A stretch of 64,000 bases of DNA from Hemibagrus wyckioides (lineage: Eukaryota; Chordata; Actinopteri; Siluriformes; Bagridae): assembly GCF_019097595.1 (NCBI RefSeq), contig NC_080717.1, forward strand, positions 10,370,836-10,434,835. The letters are read 5' to 3'. A program made the position numbers and the translations under genes. The notes beneath the pieces are model-generated. The model did no database searches and was not told where the DNA came from. It saw only the letters and a list, made by a program, of their open reading frames with translations. The number at the start of each line of letters is the position of its first letter. Position 1 is the first letter of the stretch. Positions 24,072 through 36,090 of the stretch are shown one piece after another.

Positions 24072-24108
<37 letters not shown>

Positions 24109-24122
24109 TGCCCTGATTGCAG
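24070..24122 (+). promoter_or_regulatory. gria3: Splice acceptor region with a microsatellite polypyrimidine tract
   Basis: A branch-point-like CTAAC lies at 24070-24074, with the candidate branch A at 24073, 49 bases before the cut. A (CT)n run of about 31 bases (24074-24105) follows, then TCTTGCCCTGATTGCAG ending at 24122. The polypyrimidine tract of this exon is therefore largely a dinucleotide microsatellite. The branch-point assignment is inferred from the consensus only. Confidence 0.8.
24074..24105. repeat. (CT)n microsatellite in the splice acceptor
   Basis: Fifteen to sixteen CT units, ending 17 bases before the exon. Confidence 0.97.
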
Positions 24123-24362
24123 TCTGCTCTCAGTTCTCCAGAGGTGTCTACGCCATCTTCGGCTTCTATGACAAGAAGTCCATGAACACGTTGACCTCCT
24201 TCTGTGGTGCCCTCCACACTTCCTTCATCACACCCAGTTATCCGATCGACTCTGACGTCCAGTTTGTCATCCAGATGCGCCCGCCCCTAAAGGGGGCCGT
24301 CCTTAGTCTCCTGACCTATTATAGATGGGAGAAGTTTGTGTACCTCTACGATACAGATAGAG
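24123..24362 (+). CDS. gria3: gria3 exon (exon 3 in usual GRIA numbering): GluA3 amino-terminal domain, part 1
   Basis: AMPA-type ionotropic glutamate receptor subunit GluA3, a ligand-gated cation channel subunit of excitatory synapses. This exon encodes part of the extracellular amino-terminal domain, which guides subunit assembly. It is 240 bp long: two bases finish a codon, then 79 codons, then one base (phase 1 at both ends). Diagnostic stretches are [39 protein letters not shown] and [12 protein letters not shown]. By alignment from memory, VQFVIQMRP and [10 protein letters not shown] fit GluA3 better than GluA1, GluA2 or GluA4. The first Cys (CSQFS) aligns with the disulfide-forming Cys57 of mature GluA2; its partner lies outside the window. 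The acceptor AG is at 24121-24122 and the donor is GTAAGT from 24363. The length matches the GRIA exon as I know it. The a/b teleost paralogue cannot be decided here. Confidence 0.95.
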
Positions 24363-25549
24363 GTAAGTCTTTCCTCGTAACTTCTCAAAAACACAATACA
24401 GGAAGTAATAACATGTTGATCTATATAGCCAAACCAGCTTCACCTAATTATAGCTGATTACATAATAATATAAACCAACATCAAATATTTATTACTTTGT
24501 AATAGCAACAAAAATTGTTAGCAAATCCCTATATGTCATGTGATCTTTATATATAGCAATACAGTGGTTTCATTGTGCAATGTTACAAGCAAACTGAACA
24601 CAATTAAAAATGCCTGTTTACTGTACAATCCCAAAGGCACACTTACATCCTTCATAAAATCTTTGTGCTCCAACTGGGCCATAAGTTTGAAGTTTCAACA
24701 CAGAGGCAGGTTCACATTGCTACAGTGACTGTTGGAAAGCAAAACCCAGTTACAGCACTGTCATGCATAGCCCAATACCAGTTTATTATTTTTTTCAACA
24801 CAACCTCCTCCACATGTTTCCAGTAGCTGCTCTTAACATTTGCACCACAGTACCCAAGGAGGTTTTGAACTTTTACTTGCTTCAAGACTATTTCAGTTCA
24901 GGTCAATTCAATATTTCTAGGATTTCATGCATGAACTGCTTTTTTGAGCTCATGCCATAGCATCTCGTACTCTGACTTGCTTATTAGAAATTCCTCTTTT
25001 AAACATTTCCATTGTGCATCATCCACTTAACACTGACGACATTAATGAATTTATTGTTCCTTCAGTGATGAGGTGTCCAGGCAGCTAAGCAAATCTACAA
25101 TGTCCAACTCATCTGCAGTGTCCTCTGGAATGTGCTAGATAAGAAAATATATCTCGTAAGAAAAGCAGACTGTGTCAGTACCTAGGCTTTGCGTGCCTTT
25201 TAATAGCACAGTGCCTGACTCCAATTAGCCTTCCGACAAGTTGTTAGCCTATAGGTTTTCATCCTAGACTGTGAATGTATAAATGGGGTATTCGGTTTTG
25301 AAAAGTACAAGTGCTGTTTCTGTGTCATCAGTTCAGACAGGATGTCTTTGAATATGAGTAATGCGGTATTTCATGCAATTCTAAAGGGTTCACAAACTTT
25401 TCCTTGCAAGTTATTTTTGTGGGATGAGTAAGAAGGAAATGAGTGAAAAGGCAAGATCAAGTCTGGGAAGAAGGAGAAAACCATATTATATCTCCATATA
25501 TTTATGAACTCAAGCTCACTGGATGAAGTATATCATTATGAAGTATATC

Positions 25550-25550
<1 letters not shown>

Positions 25551-25646
<96 letters not shown>

Positions 25647-25677
25647 TTTGTCTGTCTGTCTGCCTGTTTGTCTTTCA
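25551..25677. repeat. (TTTC)n microsatellite with (TGTC)n end
   Basis: About 24 TTTC units (25551-25648), then TCTG/TGCC units to 25677. A Phe-Leu-Ser frame across it is an artefact. Confidence 0.97.
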
Positions 25678-25680
25678 TTA

Positions 25681-25950
25681 ATGGTCAGTAGCTGCTTTAT
25701 CCAGGTCAGGGCTGTGATCTATCTGAGACTGATCCCAGAAATATCTGACTGAATAATTCATCCCAAATAAGATGCCAATCTATTACTGGTCACCTTGCAC
25801 ACACACATTCACACATTTATTTATTAAGTAGGGACATTTTAGCAATGCTAATCTCCTCATCTGCATTTTTTGGCCATGGCGAGAGAAAACCAGAGAACCT
25901 GAAGGAAACCCACATGTCCACAAGGAGAACATGCAAAACTCACAATGCTT
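25681..25950 (-). mobile_element. SINE/LINE 3'-region fragment, minus strand
   Basis: Reading +, AGTAGCTGCTTTATCCAGGTCAGGG, GATCTATCTGAGACTGATCCCAG, GCCAATCTATTACTGGTCACC, ACACACATTCACACATTTA, AACCAGAGAACCTGAAGGAAACCCACATG and AGGAGAACATGCAAAACTCACA form the reverse complement of the retroposon type seen at 14985. The adjoining (TTTC)n may have grown from its tail. Confidence 0.65.
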
Positions 25951-26000
25951 GACTAGAGGCTTTATTACTTCCCACACAACATGACTGTAAATATACTATA

Positions 26001-26075
26001 TGGCCAAAAGTAAGTGGACACCTGACCAATCACACTTATGCACTTGTTTAACATCCAGTTATAAATCAAGTCCTC
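26001..26075. mobile_element. Terminal fragment of a fish DNA transposon (CTATATGGCCAAAAGT type)
   Basis: ACTATATGGCCAAAAGTAAGTGGACACCTGACCAATCACACTTATG is a terminus that I know as very common in fish. Only about 70 bases are recognisable. Confidence 0.6.
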
Positions 26076-27127
26076 GTCATTGCATTTATAACTCTTTTGG
26101 GAAAACATTTCACTAGATTTTGCATGGTTGTGGCGATTTGTTTCCTCATTCAGCTACAGAAATATTAGTGAGGACAGGCAGACTGAAATGATGACAACCA
26201 GGCAGCAATTTGCAAAACGGAAAATAAAATGAGATGCCAGAAAATATGTCAATAGAGATTGAGCTGCTTATTTGTTCTCAGTGATGCCTTTGGATTCAAA
26301 CCCGTTAACATTCTTGTGATAGTTTGATCCAGTTACCTGCACAGCCTACTTTAAATGACTGTGCTTTCTGACCAACAATATCATGCTGCAGATAAAAATA
26401 AATCACACGGCACTTTAACTGATGATGCTATTCCAGACTGTTTTTCATGCAAAGGCAAAACTGTAGGCGGTACGAACCTTCTATACATATTGGACAGTCT
26501 CACCGCTCCATTTAATTTTCTGTCAAAAGTGGAGGGAATATTTTCTGTGATCCTCCAACAGCTCTCTAACTCCTTTTTGCTCAGAGCACAGCATTTCTCT
26601 CAGGACAGCATCAGCAAAATGTCAGTATCATTTCAAGCAATTGATTCAGGTTTTCATCACATTAAATGATGAAAAAGTAGCTTTCTGTTCACTGATTTCA
26701 AAGATGACGGCTGATTCTATTGCATCTTCATCACTTCATTAATTTAAACAGCTAGTTGAACAGTCAGGGAACATCTTAAAAATATATTTACTTTTTCCTC
26801 ATTTTCTTTACTGTTCACACTGGCTGCCTTTTGTAACCAACCCATGAAGTAATAAATATTAATGAAGGTTGTGCGTCTGCTTATGAATATTTATAACTAG
26901 TGGGCAGTTGCAGTTAAAACAAACAGGAATCTGTCCTCAATAATTCATTAAAAATACACAAGCATGATTTTCAGAATAGATTTCTACGATATAGCATGTG
27001 AGATAAGACATACCACCTTTAATCTGAGAAAGTGCTATCAACAAATATAACAGCTTGTAATATATTATGCATTCAAGTATGAACACATCGCTGAAATATT
27101 TCGAAAGATTTTTTTGGTCAGGATTTT

Positions 27128-27425
27128 GCAGTCACAGAAATGAACACAAAATCACGTGACATTACCAAACCACGCATTCAGCTGAAGCCTTCTTCAATTC
27201 ACATACATGGAACACGAGCACAGCTATCATAGAACGTAATTACATAAGTGTTTACACTGGTAGTAGTTTAAAGGAAGAATCATGTCCCTCCAATTTCACC
27301 AATACAAGTAGTTCTCCTGAGAAATGTACAACAAACTCCACAAGTTACATCACAAATTTCAAAAACAGCTCAACAACTCAAGCATTTGCAGCCGCAACAA
27401 TAAAGAAATAGTACCATGAAATCCT
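27128..27425 (+). repeat. Unclassified dispersed repeat family (CACAGAAAT module), copy
   Basis: TGCAGTCACAGAAATGAACACAAAATCA, GCACAGCTATCATAGAACGTAA, TAAGTGTTTACACTGG, TGTACAACAAACTCCACAAGTTACATCACAAATTTC follow the same order as 52930-53150 (GATCACAGAAATAAACACAGAATCA, GACAGCTATCGTAGAAAGTAAA, GTGTCTTCACTGC, AACACCATGAGTTGCATCAGAAATTC). The element may derive from a small transposase-coding sequence, but no intact frame remains. Confidence 0.6.
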
Positions 27426-27476
27426 AGAGAGACTGAAATATATTAACAAACCAATATTATTGCTTCCATACTTTCC

Positions 27477-27625
27477 AATTCAATTTTATTTATCGCTTTT
27501 AACAATCGAAGCAGCTTTCCAGAGTTATCATGAGGAATGAGGAACCTCCACCTTGAGAGAAACCAGACTGAAGGGAACTCATCCTCTTCTAAGTGACAGT
27601 GAGAATATAAATCATTACTCTTCAT
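27477..27625 (-). mobile_element. Dispersed repeat with (GAATT)n tail, copy 2 (minus strand)
   Basis: Reading +, CCAATTCAATTTTATTTATCGCTTTTAACAATCGAAGCAGCTTTCC is the reverse complement of the 3' end at 54960-55025. It continues with GAGGAACCTCCACCTTGAGAGAAACCAGACT, a familiar stretch in catfish and other fish sequences. The tail is almost absent. Confidence 0.65.
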
Positions 27626-29094
27626 TACTCTCCAGTGCTATAAGGTCAAACAGTTCTGAGTGTGTTAAAAGAATGTTCAGTGTGTGTATCTTGAGAATAG
27701 GGAATCTGGGACTACATTTTGATTATAGCAGCAGTTATTAAATAGAAACCCCTGGCCTTTATTGTATTGATTTTAGTTTAAGTAAATCCAACATATCAAT
27801 AGCGAATTCAATACCTTGCACAGCAATGTGTACTATAGAGGTTCCTTACACCTTTCATTAGCATTCAGGGCAGCAAAACTCTCTCTAATACCTGTCTGGA
27901 AGGACCTGCCAATAGGGCATGATGTTTGTTTTCCTCATCATTCAGAGGTCTTGAACTCTTCCTAGCCCTCGGGAGACCCAGCCAGCAATTCTCTCGTCTC
28001 CCTGGACAGCAAAGTGAGAAGTACGGACAAGTCAGTGCTCATAACATCTGTGCTGTCTTTTTGTCGACACGGCAGTCTGTGTAGCTCAACCTTGGCACAG
28101 TGTTTAACCAGTCGTTCGCCCATAAAGAAAAACACCATCATTCTTCCTTCGAATTAAGCAATTCATTAAACTCAAGTGCTTTGGGTTGAAAAACATGGCC
28201 TTTGTGTCACTGTTGTCCCTCATAGAGAGTGAGTTTAAATCACTGGCGCACATGCGGCAGGTCTCATAACTGTTTGGAACACACTAGCACAACTGTTCAC
28301 AGTTGCTGTTCACATTAGCAATAAAGCACACTGGCACATCGGTACCATTTGGCTCAGTTGTGTCTGAGAATTATAAACGACAGGATTAAAAAGCATCCAG
28401 TCCAAGCTTACTACAAGTGATATGCAATTAGTCTTTAACCCCTTAAACCCCCAGGATTTGTCAGTGAGCCCGGATTTAACGTTCCTTGCTCCTTTAACCA
28501 TATACCATTCCTTTGACTTTTATTGAAGTTCCTGAATAATTCATAGCAGTTACTCAGTATCACAGATGGAACCCAAACATCAGCATGAAATTTATATCTC
28601 AGCTATGTAACATGCAGCTCATTTGCTACTTGGCAAGGTGCCACCAAAACATCTTTTCTTCTCCTTCTAGCCATCTTTGACTATAATGCGGGATGCGATC
28701 CCATCGTGCTTGAAAGGCATCACTCCCTCATGGTTATCTTTGGGCAATTTATTTAATCTGTAAACAATTGCACATCCTCTTGCATGCTCCTTATGATTAA
28801 CTCACTGAAGGAAACCCACTGTTTTGGGGGTGTCATTTAGTCAGACTTCCCCCAATAGTGAGCAACTAAATAAAAATTTCTTATCTCTGTGAGAAAAAAA
28901 GAGAATATAAAGAACTTCTATTTGAAATGTATGCAGCTCTGTGTTCACACTCACTGATGACTTAAGCAAAATGAAGTGATTTCCTTTAATTGCTGGTCAT
29001 CATATAATCTGACACTGACGGCATGTTATCTGTTATAGAATTTGGGATTCGGGATATCTTTTCAAAAAGTACTAATCTTTAGACACACATCAAA

Positions 29095-29620
29095 GTGTAA
29101 AACATGTTTAAGGGTGCAAGTGCCAGGGTTTGGGACCTAGAAGCAGAACATAGACACAAGAACAAAAGGTTAATCAGGATTAATTAAAGACCTGAAGGTA
29201 GTGATGATAGAACACTGATTGACAGAGTGAGGGGCAGACCCTCTGTCCAAAAGGAAGGCAATGCTGGCTCTGGGGAATAGTGGAGTCCAGGTGAGCAGAC
29301 AGGTAGGGTAAAACATGGACCTGGAGACCCATGGGGCGAACAGGTTTACTCAGAGAGCAGGCACAAAGCAACAACAGACTGAATGTAATCATGAAAAAGG
29401 CTTAATCACAGATACTGCACTGGTAACTGCGATGATCTGGTAATGATTGGCTGTAGAACCGGGGTGCAAAGTGGTGCAAAGTGGAGCGACACGCTCAGGG
29501 ACATACACACAGACCCACACACAAAACAGAATGAGATGAGAGGGAGACAAAAACAAACAAAAACCAGGAAGCACAGGAGTCTAGCCCCGGTCATCATATT
29601 AGCACAGTATGTGTGACATT
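29095..29620 (-). repeat. Probable degenerate retroelement or transposon fragment
   Basis: On the minus strand it reads as a pyrimidine-rich sequence with ACTCCTGTGCTTCCTGGTTTTTG, GTCTGTGTG, CACTTTGCACC, CTGAGTAAACCTGTTCG and GTCCCAAACCCTGGCACTTGCACCC. The style resembles fish elements with short tails, and the TGCACC/CTTGCA words occur near its ends. A tandem GTGGTGCAAAGTGGAGC duplication is visible near 29470. No intact frame; class unknown. Confidence 0.4.
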
Positions 29621-29631
29621 TGAAGGTGCAA

Positions 29632-29647
29632 AATTTTTTTTTTTTTT
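29632..29647. repeat. Poly(T) tract
   Basis: A run of about 15 T. Confidence 0.85.
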
Positions 29648-31879
29648 ATTAGGACATAAAGGTTAATTAACTAAAAAAAGCAAACATTTATTGGTTGTTG
29701 AAATCCAGTCATAACATATGTACACTTTTGATATGTAAAAATAGAAAATTAAAATATTATTGTACAAATTCTTGACATAATCCTAATGTTCTGCTATGTA
29801 CAAGGTTCTAGAAAAGAAATCCAGGAGGATATGCAAGGCACTGTATTACATTACATCTTTAAGTATTTGGACATTTATCATGCACTGCTAAGTGTTGTGT
29901 GTAAGTCGCGTAGGAGGTGTTGTGTCTGATTTGACATTACTTTGCCATGAGTTTGTAGGTTAAGATTAGGTTTAGTACCAGTGGCGAATGCAGCACTGCT
30001 GCTGAGAAAGATCTGTCAGGACGTGAGGGAAGGGTACAGATGACTCATGCAGCTTGAACTGCAAAACTTAAAAACACCTTCAAGCATCACTTTGATATGA
30101 TTACTGCATATCTCTTCTTCTTCTTTTTTTTCTCCAGCACTCTATCTTGCAACAACAGATGGAAATGCTGTGGTGAATGTTTGTGCAGGAATGTCACAGC
30201 TCACTGTCTTCTGAAATAACACATTTGCATCATAAGAATGTTTAAGGACATTTTTTATTGAGTATATAAATCTGGAAATATCTGGAAATGCATTTATTAC
30301 CATATATTTTATTATTATATAGTTTATTAAGTCAAACCTGCCAGGAACCTCATACCAAATGAACCATCTATAGACCATCAAGCCATTTTATTTTTTCTTT
30401 CATTTTATCCAGATTGTGGTTTAGTACAATTTGACCTGTCACATTTTCACATTCAGTTCACCTTCACTCATTGACACATTCAATAACATTCATGAAAGGT
30501 AGCTGAACATCATAAAGTGTTCTCCAAAATTCACCTCCATAGTACCGGATCAAGATAAAGTCCCTTCATATCATAGGTGTGAATTCCACCATTGGATTGT
30601 TGGCCATAGAAATTCTCATAAACACATTAGACTAATCATCTCAGTGGGCATTTATTGGTACAATTTCACACATGCTTAGCCAAGTAGGGGTCTAAAATGG
30701 TTGGTGTATACTTGACTACCCACTTTCGACTGAAACATCAGCATCAAGCTGTATAATTTAGCATGGCAGATTTGTCTACTGCATTAATAAACGTTTCAGC
30801 AGAGACTATGTGATGGAGTAAAGCTAACGATCTGCTATAATCTCTGTCAACTCTCAGTGCAGTTCATTGAAAAGAAAGTCAGCTAAATTGAGGTTTCATT
30901 AAAAAGCAAGAGTGGTATGAACTCTTTCTCATATCCAGAGCTCATATTCTTAAATAAGTAACAAAGAAGATAAAATGGTTTGTTATGACGAATGAAGAGC
31001 TTAGACGAGTCGCATAGAAAAAAGGGTCTCCTTGAAAAGGCTTGAGAGTGCATTCAAATCAAGTAAGGCTTATCTATATAATGGACAAGTTATTACATAT
31101 TCCATATGTTGACGATTATTTTCGTCGAAATAGGAAGTCAAAGTGGCACGTTGAAGCATGTGATTGTTTTTCACCACAGCCAATAGCTCTGGAGATATGC
31201 CACAAACACTGATGAAACATGACAGTAGCCTAGCGAACTAGCCAACGATGGACAACAACGAACAGTTTAAACTTCAACCCCAGAAATTTTGCTGCCAACC
31301 AGGGAAAGTTGGACAAAAGAATAATGTACAGAAACACACACAGTCAAAAAACACACCAAAGATCCATGTTTAAAGCTGCTACTATAGAGCTAGTCTTGAA
31401 CACAACATTAGCACAGGATCATCAAAAAAAATGTGACAAAGGATAAAAACTAAAATAGGAATGTCTCCAAAGTAATGTTTATATTTACTCCTAGATATAC
31501 GCTTGTATTTGTGTCTGAAACACTAAAAGACAAGTGCTGAAACCTCAATTTTGACTTCAGCAACACATAAACATCACCAAAAAAATAAGCTTGCTGTATG
31601 AAAAGCCTTTTATATCATGAAATTCCCCAAAGGTTTATTGTCCTGTGCACAAAGACTGCTTTAAACCTCTATTTACAATGAAATTCTTGTGCTAAAGATG
31701 TACACTGGTACCCAGACATGGTGCAAAAATCATAACTATTGTGTAGTACAAAAAATAACAAACTATAAACATTGAACACAGACAAAAGGCAGCGGAAGAT
31801 TATTAATGTGCTCTAACAAGTGAACCTGTAAATAATGTATGCAGCAGTCATAAAGTGACATAGAGGGAGATATTGTACA

Positions 31880-32725
31880 TACTAGTGGTGTTTTGTTTGT
31901 GAACAAATCAGCGTTTTTGAACGAATCGTTTAAGTGAACAAATTGTTCTTGGTCACTGGCATGTACTGACTCATAATTCTTGTCAACTTAAGTCCTGCTT
32001 GTATAAATCATCTGACTTTTTATTTGGCAGCTTTTCCCTGACTGCAGTAGCGTGCAGGCTGTGAAGGATATTATCAGCTGGATGTAATGAATAAATATGC
32101 CCTTTACTTTGAGTCTAAACAAGAACAGAAGACCTAATGTTTTTAAATGAAACAAAATGAATGAGCTAGGTGAGTGAACGAGGATCTGCTGACTCACTGA
32201 TGTCATTCGTTTAGCTCGTTGGAAGACAAGAAAGAGGGCAGAACAGTGCACAACAGTGTCTACATATGACTGATGGGTTTTTTTTTTTTGTCATAGTAGT
32301 TTAGAAAATAGTTTCCTATTTTGGGAGAAAATAGTTTTTTTCTAATTACATACACTCATTCATGACCACTCTATGGAAACTAGCCTCTATGGACTGAAAT
32401 GTCGTTCTTAAAAATAAACTCACCTTCTCTTTGTAGACTGGACATGCCAATTTGAATAAATCATAATACTAAAACCTTTCTCTTTCTCAAAAACCTGATA
32501 TTTTTACATGAATTTATTATTATTTATTTATTTATTTATTATTATTTATTAATTTATTGAGTGACTTTACCCAGGAATATCTAAAAAGACACTTAGTGCA
32601 ATAATATACTTTAGAAAAAGTGTCACTAAATGAATCAGTGAACAAATCTGTATGAATCTTTTTGGTGATTCAAAGATTCAGATCACTGGGGTGAATCGAA
32701 ATGACCAAGTCTAGCATATACAGTA
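31880..32725. mobile_element. Possible DNA transposon remnant rich in GAACGAATC/GTGAACAAATC motifs
   Basis: The left part has GTGAACAAATCAGCG, TTGAACGAATCGTTTAAGTGAACAAATTG. The right part has ATGAATCAGTGAACAAATCTG, GATTCAAAGATTCAGATCACTGGGG and GAATCGAAATGACC. These odd repeated words at both ends suggest inverted termini of one element, with an A/T-rich middle that includes (ATTT)n at 32512-32561. The boundaries are not exact. Confidence 0.3.
32512..32561. repeat. (ATTT)/(ATT)n simple repeat
   Basis: Imperfect tri/tetranucleotide A/T repeat of about 50 bases. Confidence 0.85.
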
Positions 32726-35700
32726 CTATAAATTATTGTGTACAATAATTACTGTGTGCTATGTATACTAGCACAAAAATTGTAATATTCTTTAAACATT
32801 GTATGCAGTCAGTGGGAAATATTACACATACAGAGTCAGAGTCTGTTATCAGTACTATCCATGAGTCAGAGTCCAGTGTATATGTAAGTGACAAGTGATA
32901 AAGTGATAAAAATTAGTATTTCATCTATGTATTTATAATATAGTTGAGATGCGGGTGTGGTTAAATCACCTACAGCACAGCATAGTGACAGTCTGACACA
33001 TTGATATACAGTGAAAACAGACACATTGTGTGTTTGTGACAGAATGTTGATATTAATCATATAGATGGTGCTGAAAAAGAAACTGTATATAAATGATTTT
33101 TTTTCCTTCAGATGAATTTAGGTATTGAATAAAAATGTAAATGCAAATTTGCCCTTTAGACTATTGCAGCTTTACAGACTCGTAGTTCCTCTGCATACGG
33201 CTCAGAAGTAGATAACGCTACATTACAGTATATTATGAAATATTCTGAAGGGCTTTCAGAACATCAGGAGCTCAGGTGGAAAAGAGAGGCCATTAATGTT
33301 GTGAAGAACCTGTGTTCAGTTGGCTCAGAGCTCCGCTGTGCCCTCTCTTTCAGCTCATGAGGGTTCTTTGAGATAATGTGTGGCTCATTAGATTAGACAA
33401 AGGTGGGAGACTTTAGCATCACTGCATGTAATTTAGAGCTGCGTTGGCTGGGTATCATGTAGGGCCCTCACTCAAAGGTCACCTCTGTCATCACAGCCTT
33501 TTTTTAAAAAAAAAACCCTTGAAAGAAATGCATTTATTACCATATAATATTCGTGGAATTATATTTCAATAACGTTCAGGCATTGCGATGTGGAATGTGT
33601 TTTGATTAATGCAGTTTGATTAATGTGTTTGTATTAATGCAGTAGGGCGAAGACCTGTAGACTGTAGCTTAGCCTAGCGACAGTACAGGAGTCTACTTAT
33701 AAAGAATAAAACAAGGCAAGGCGTGATGTTACAGGAAACTATTCCCCCCAGTGGTGTGATGTTGTCTGATGAAGGGGATTATTATGTCCCAAAGTGCTTT
33801 ATTTCTTTTATACCACAGCTTTCCAATGATTGCAATTTTTTAATTTATTACTGAGTGCCACATGATGATTTTTAACCATTTATGGTTACCATTTAATATT
33901 ATGGAACGTCCACATGACAGGTTAGTTCCTGTTGTCGCTTCATATTAAGGCAGCTATCATAACACCTGAGACTCCTATCATAAATCTTAAATAAACATGT
34001 GAAGTGAAAACAGATTATGTAGCATGTGTGCCTTGAGAATGCGCTGTTACGAGAGAAATGCTAGCATGTTCCTATAAACCTGTGATTTAAGAACTACTTC
34101 CAGAGACATTCTCTCATAGAAAATGAATCCACACCTTCTGATTGGAGAACAGCACTGTGCTATAAAAGTTCATAATATATCCTTTACTAAACACAACTGG
34201 ATGCCAGTTGATTCCCCCCCCCCCCAATAGATAATTCCTATTAAATCCAGAGCTGTGGCCTTGGGAGAGGATTAAAAGCAGTTATTGATGCACTTCACTT
34301 GACATCTTGTCACTCTGGAAAGTCAAACTGGCACCTGTTTCAAAGTGATGACTCTGTCATGGGACTGGGACCAACGTAACTGGATCATGCCTCTGAAGGC
34401 TTACGACAGTTTGAAGTCTATAAAGTAGCACTATCACTGTAGATAAAAAGGAGTTGTTAAATGTCACTGTCTCATTGGCTGGTATTAGCAAAGAATCCCT
34501 GTGAACCTGTGTGTGGTTTTCAGGGAGAGGTACACTTTAAAAAAGCAACTTATTCATTATAAAGTTTCACTTACTTTTTTGTTAAATGTGCTGGTTGAAA
34601 GAAAACTTGCTTCTAAATGCTTTTACATCACTATAAACGAATATTTATGGGTGGTTAAGGTTGAGGGAGTCACTTGATATGTTGTCATTTACAGTACATT
34701 ATACAAGCAGTCATCCACATTTTTTATTCTCTTGTAATAAATAAAACAAAATAATCAAGCATGTCATGTTAAAGAAGAACCAGAACACGTAAAGTTCTCT
34801 GCCCTGAAGACCCTGCCTTTGGGGAAGAACTGACAGACCATTATAAAGCACTGACACTAGAGACTCATCCATAGATGTTAAATAGAGAGAACTTTATTAT
34901 GTCAATTATGCATTTTTTGCAGTTTTTTTTTATCAGGTTCTTACTCTGATTATATGGAGCATGATCTTGTCGAAGCTCCTGTTCTAGAAAATTGGTTAGC
35001 TTTTGAACAATCAGATTTAAGATTTTGACAGACATATGGTTCCAGGAAATCTAGCATCTCATCTGTAACTGTTTGTGAGAGCAGGCCAGAGTGAATAAAA
35101 GAGATTCAAAGGTTTTTGAAAATTCTGGCATTTTAGAAACTTTTAATATACTGAGAGAAAGCTCAATATTCAAGCTGCAAGTGTGAAACCAGCATGGTAT
35201 ACCTTTAAAACTCAATTAAAAATGATTTCTCACTACAAACCCACTGGCCATTTGCATTAATTTGGTCTCTTGCAATGTTCTAAACTAAATTACACCACTG
35301 CAGTCCATACTGATGAACCAGGTGTGCTGTGCGGTTCTCCTTTGGGAGAAATGTTTTAGACGCATTCTGCTTTCACTCACTAAACACATTTTACAACACT
35401 GTTTACACTTGTAAACAGCTTTATTCTTTCCCACAATAAGCCAATGCAAAGCAGATGCTAACAAACAAATAAATAAATAAATCATCATTTACAAATGCTA
35501 AAAATGGCAAATTCTGAATTACATGTAGACAAACGTTAATCTCAATATTACATTTACATCCAGCACTGTGCCTTAAAAAGTTCCATGCAGTAGTGATGGA
35601 GGTGATGTGTCACCTTCCTTTCTCCACCTTCTCTATGTTCAATATTTTTTATATCATTAACTTCATGCTAACAAGCAACAAATTGCTAGGAATATAATTT

Positions 35701-35814
35701 CTTTAGTAAACTGCATTATTAAAAATTTTTATGAGCTAAGACATCCTTTTTGAAGTGGACTTCAATCCCGATTGTCTTTCCAATAGATCAAATCTTGCTC
35801 TGATTGATTGCCGC

Positions 35815-36090
35815 CTCTTTCCTGTGTGTGTGGAGTTTGCATGTTCTCCTCATGCTTTGGAGACTTCCTCCCGGTGCTTTGGTTTCCTCCCACAGTCTCA
35901 AACTGTGTGTTGTAGGCTGATTGGCATCTCTAAATTGTCTGTGGTGTGTGAGTGTGTGTGATTGTACCTTGCAGTGGATTAGCACCCTGACCAGACTGTC
36001 CCCCTCCTTGTGCCCTGAGTCTCAGAGGATAGACACCAGACTCCCTGTGACCCTGTGTAGGATAAGCTGTACAGAAAATAGATGGATTAG
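35815..36090 (+). mobile_element. SINE/LINE 3'-end element with ATGGAT tail
   Basis: The best preserved copy of the type. It contains TGTGTGTGGAGTTTGCATGTTCTCC, CGGTGCTTTGGTTTCCTCCCACAG, GTTGTAGGCTGATTGGCATCTCTAAATTGTC, GTGATTGTACCTTGCAGTGGATTAGCACCC, CCTTGTGCCCTGAGTCTCAGAGGATAG, CTCCCTGTGACCCTGTGTAGGATAAGCTGTACAGAAAATAGATGG. The frames across both strands are chance frames. I recognise this as one of the most abundant 3' ends in teleost retroposons. Confidence 0.8.

Larger units (their letters stand above)
1..24122 (+). other. gria3: 3' part of the gria3 intron upstream of the first visible exon
   Basis: This stretch of 24.1 kb contains no exon I can recognise. In particular, the preceding GRIA exon (coding for the start of the amino-terminal domain) is absent, so the intron begins outside the window. 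It holds AT-rich sequence, microsatellites and the dispersed repeats listed separately. I see nothing beyond short chance reading frames in about 861-2800, 3741-4870, 5076-6890, 7250-7660, 8617-9940, 11351-13900, 15181-15970, 17721-19030 and 21281-22580. Confidence 0.85.
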
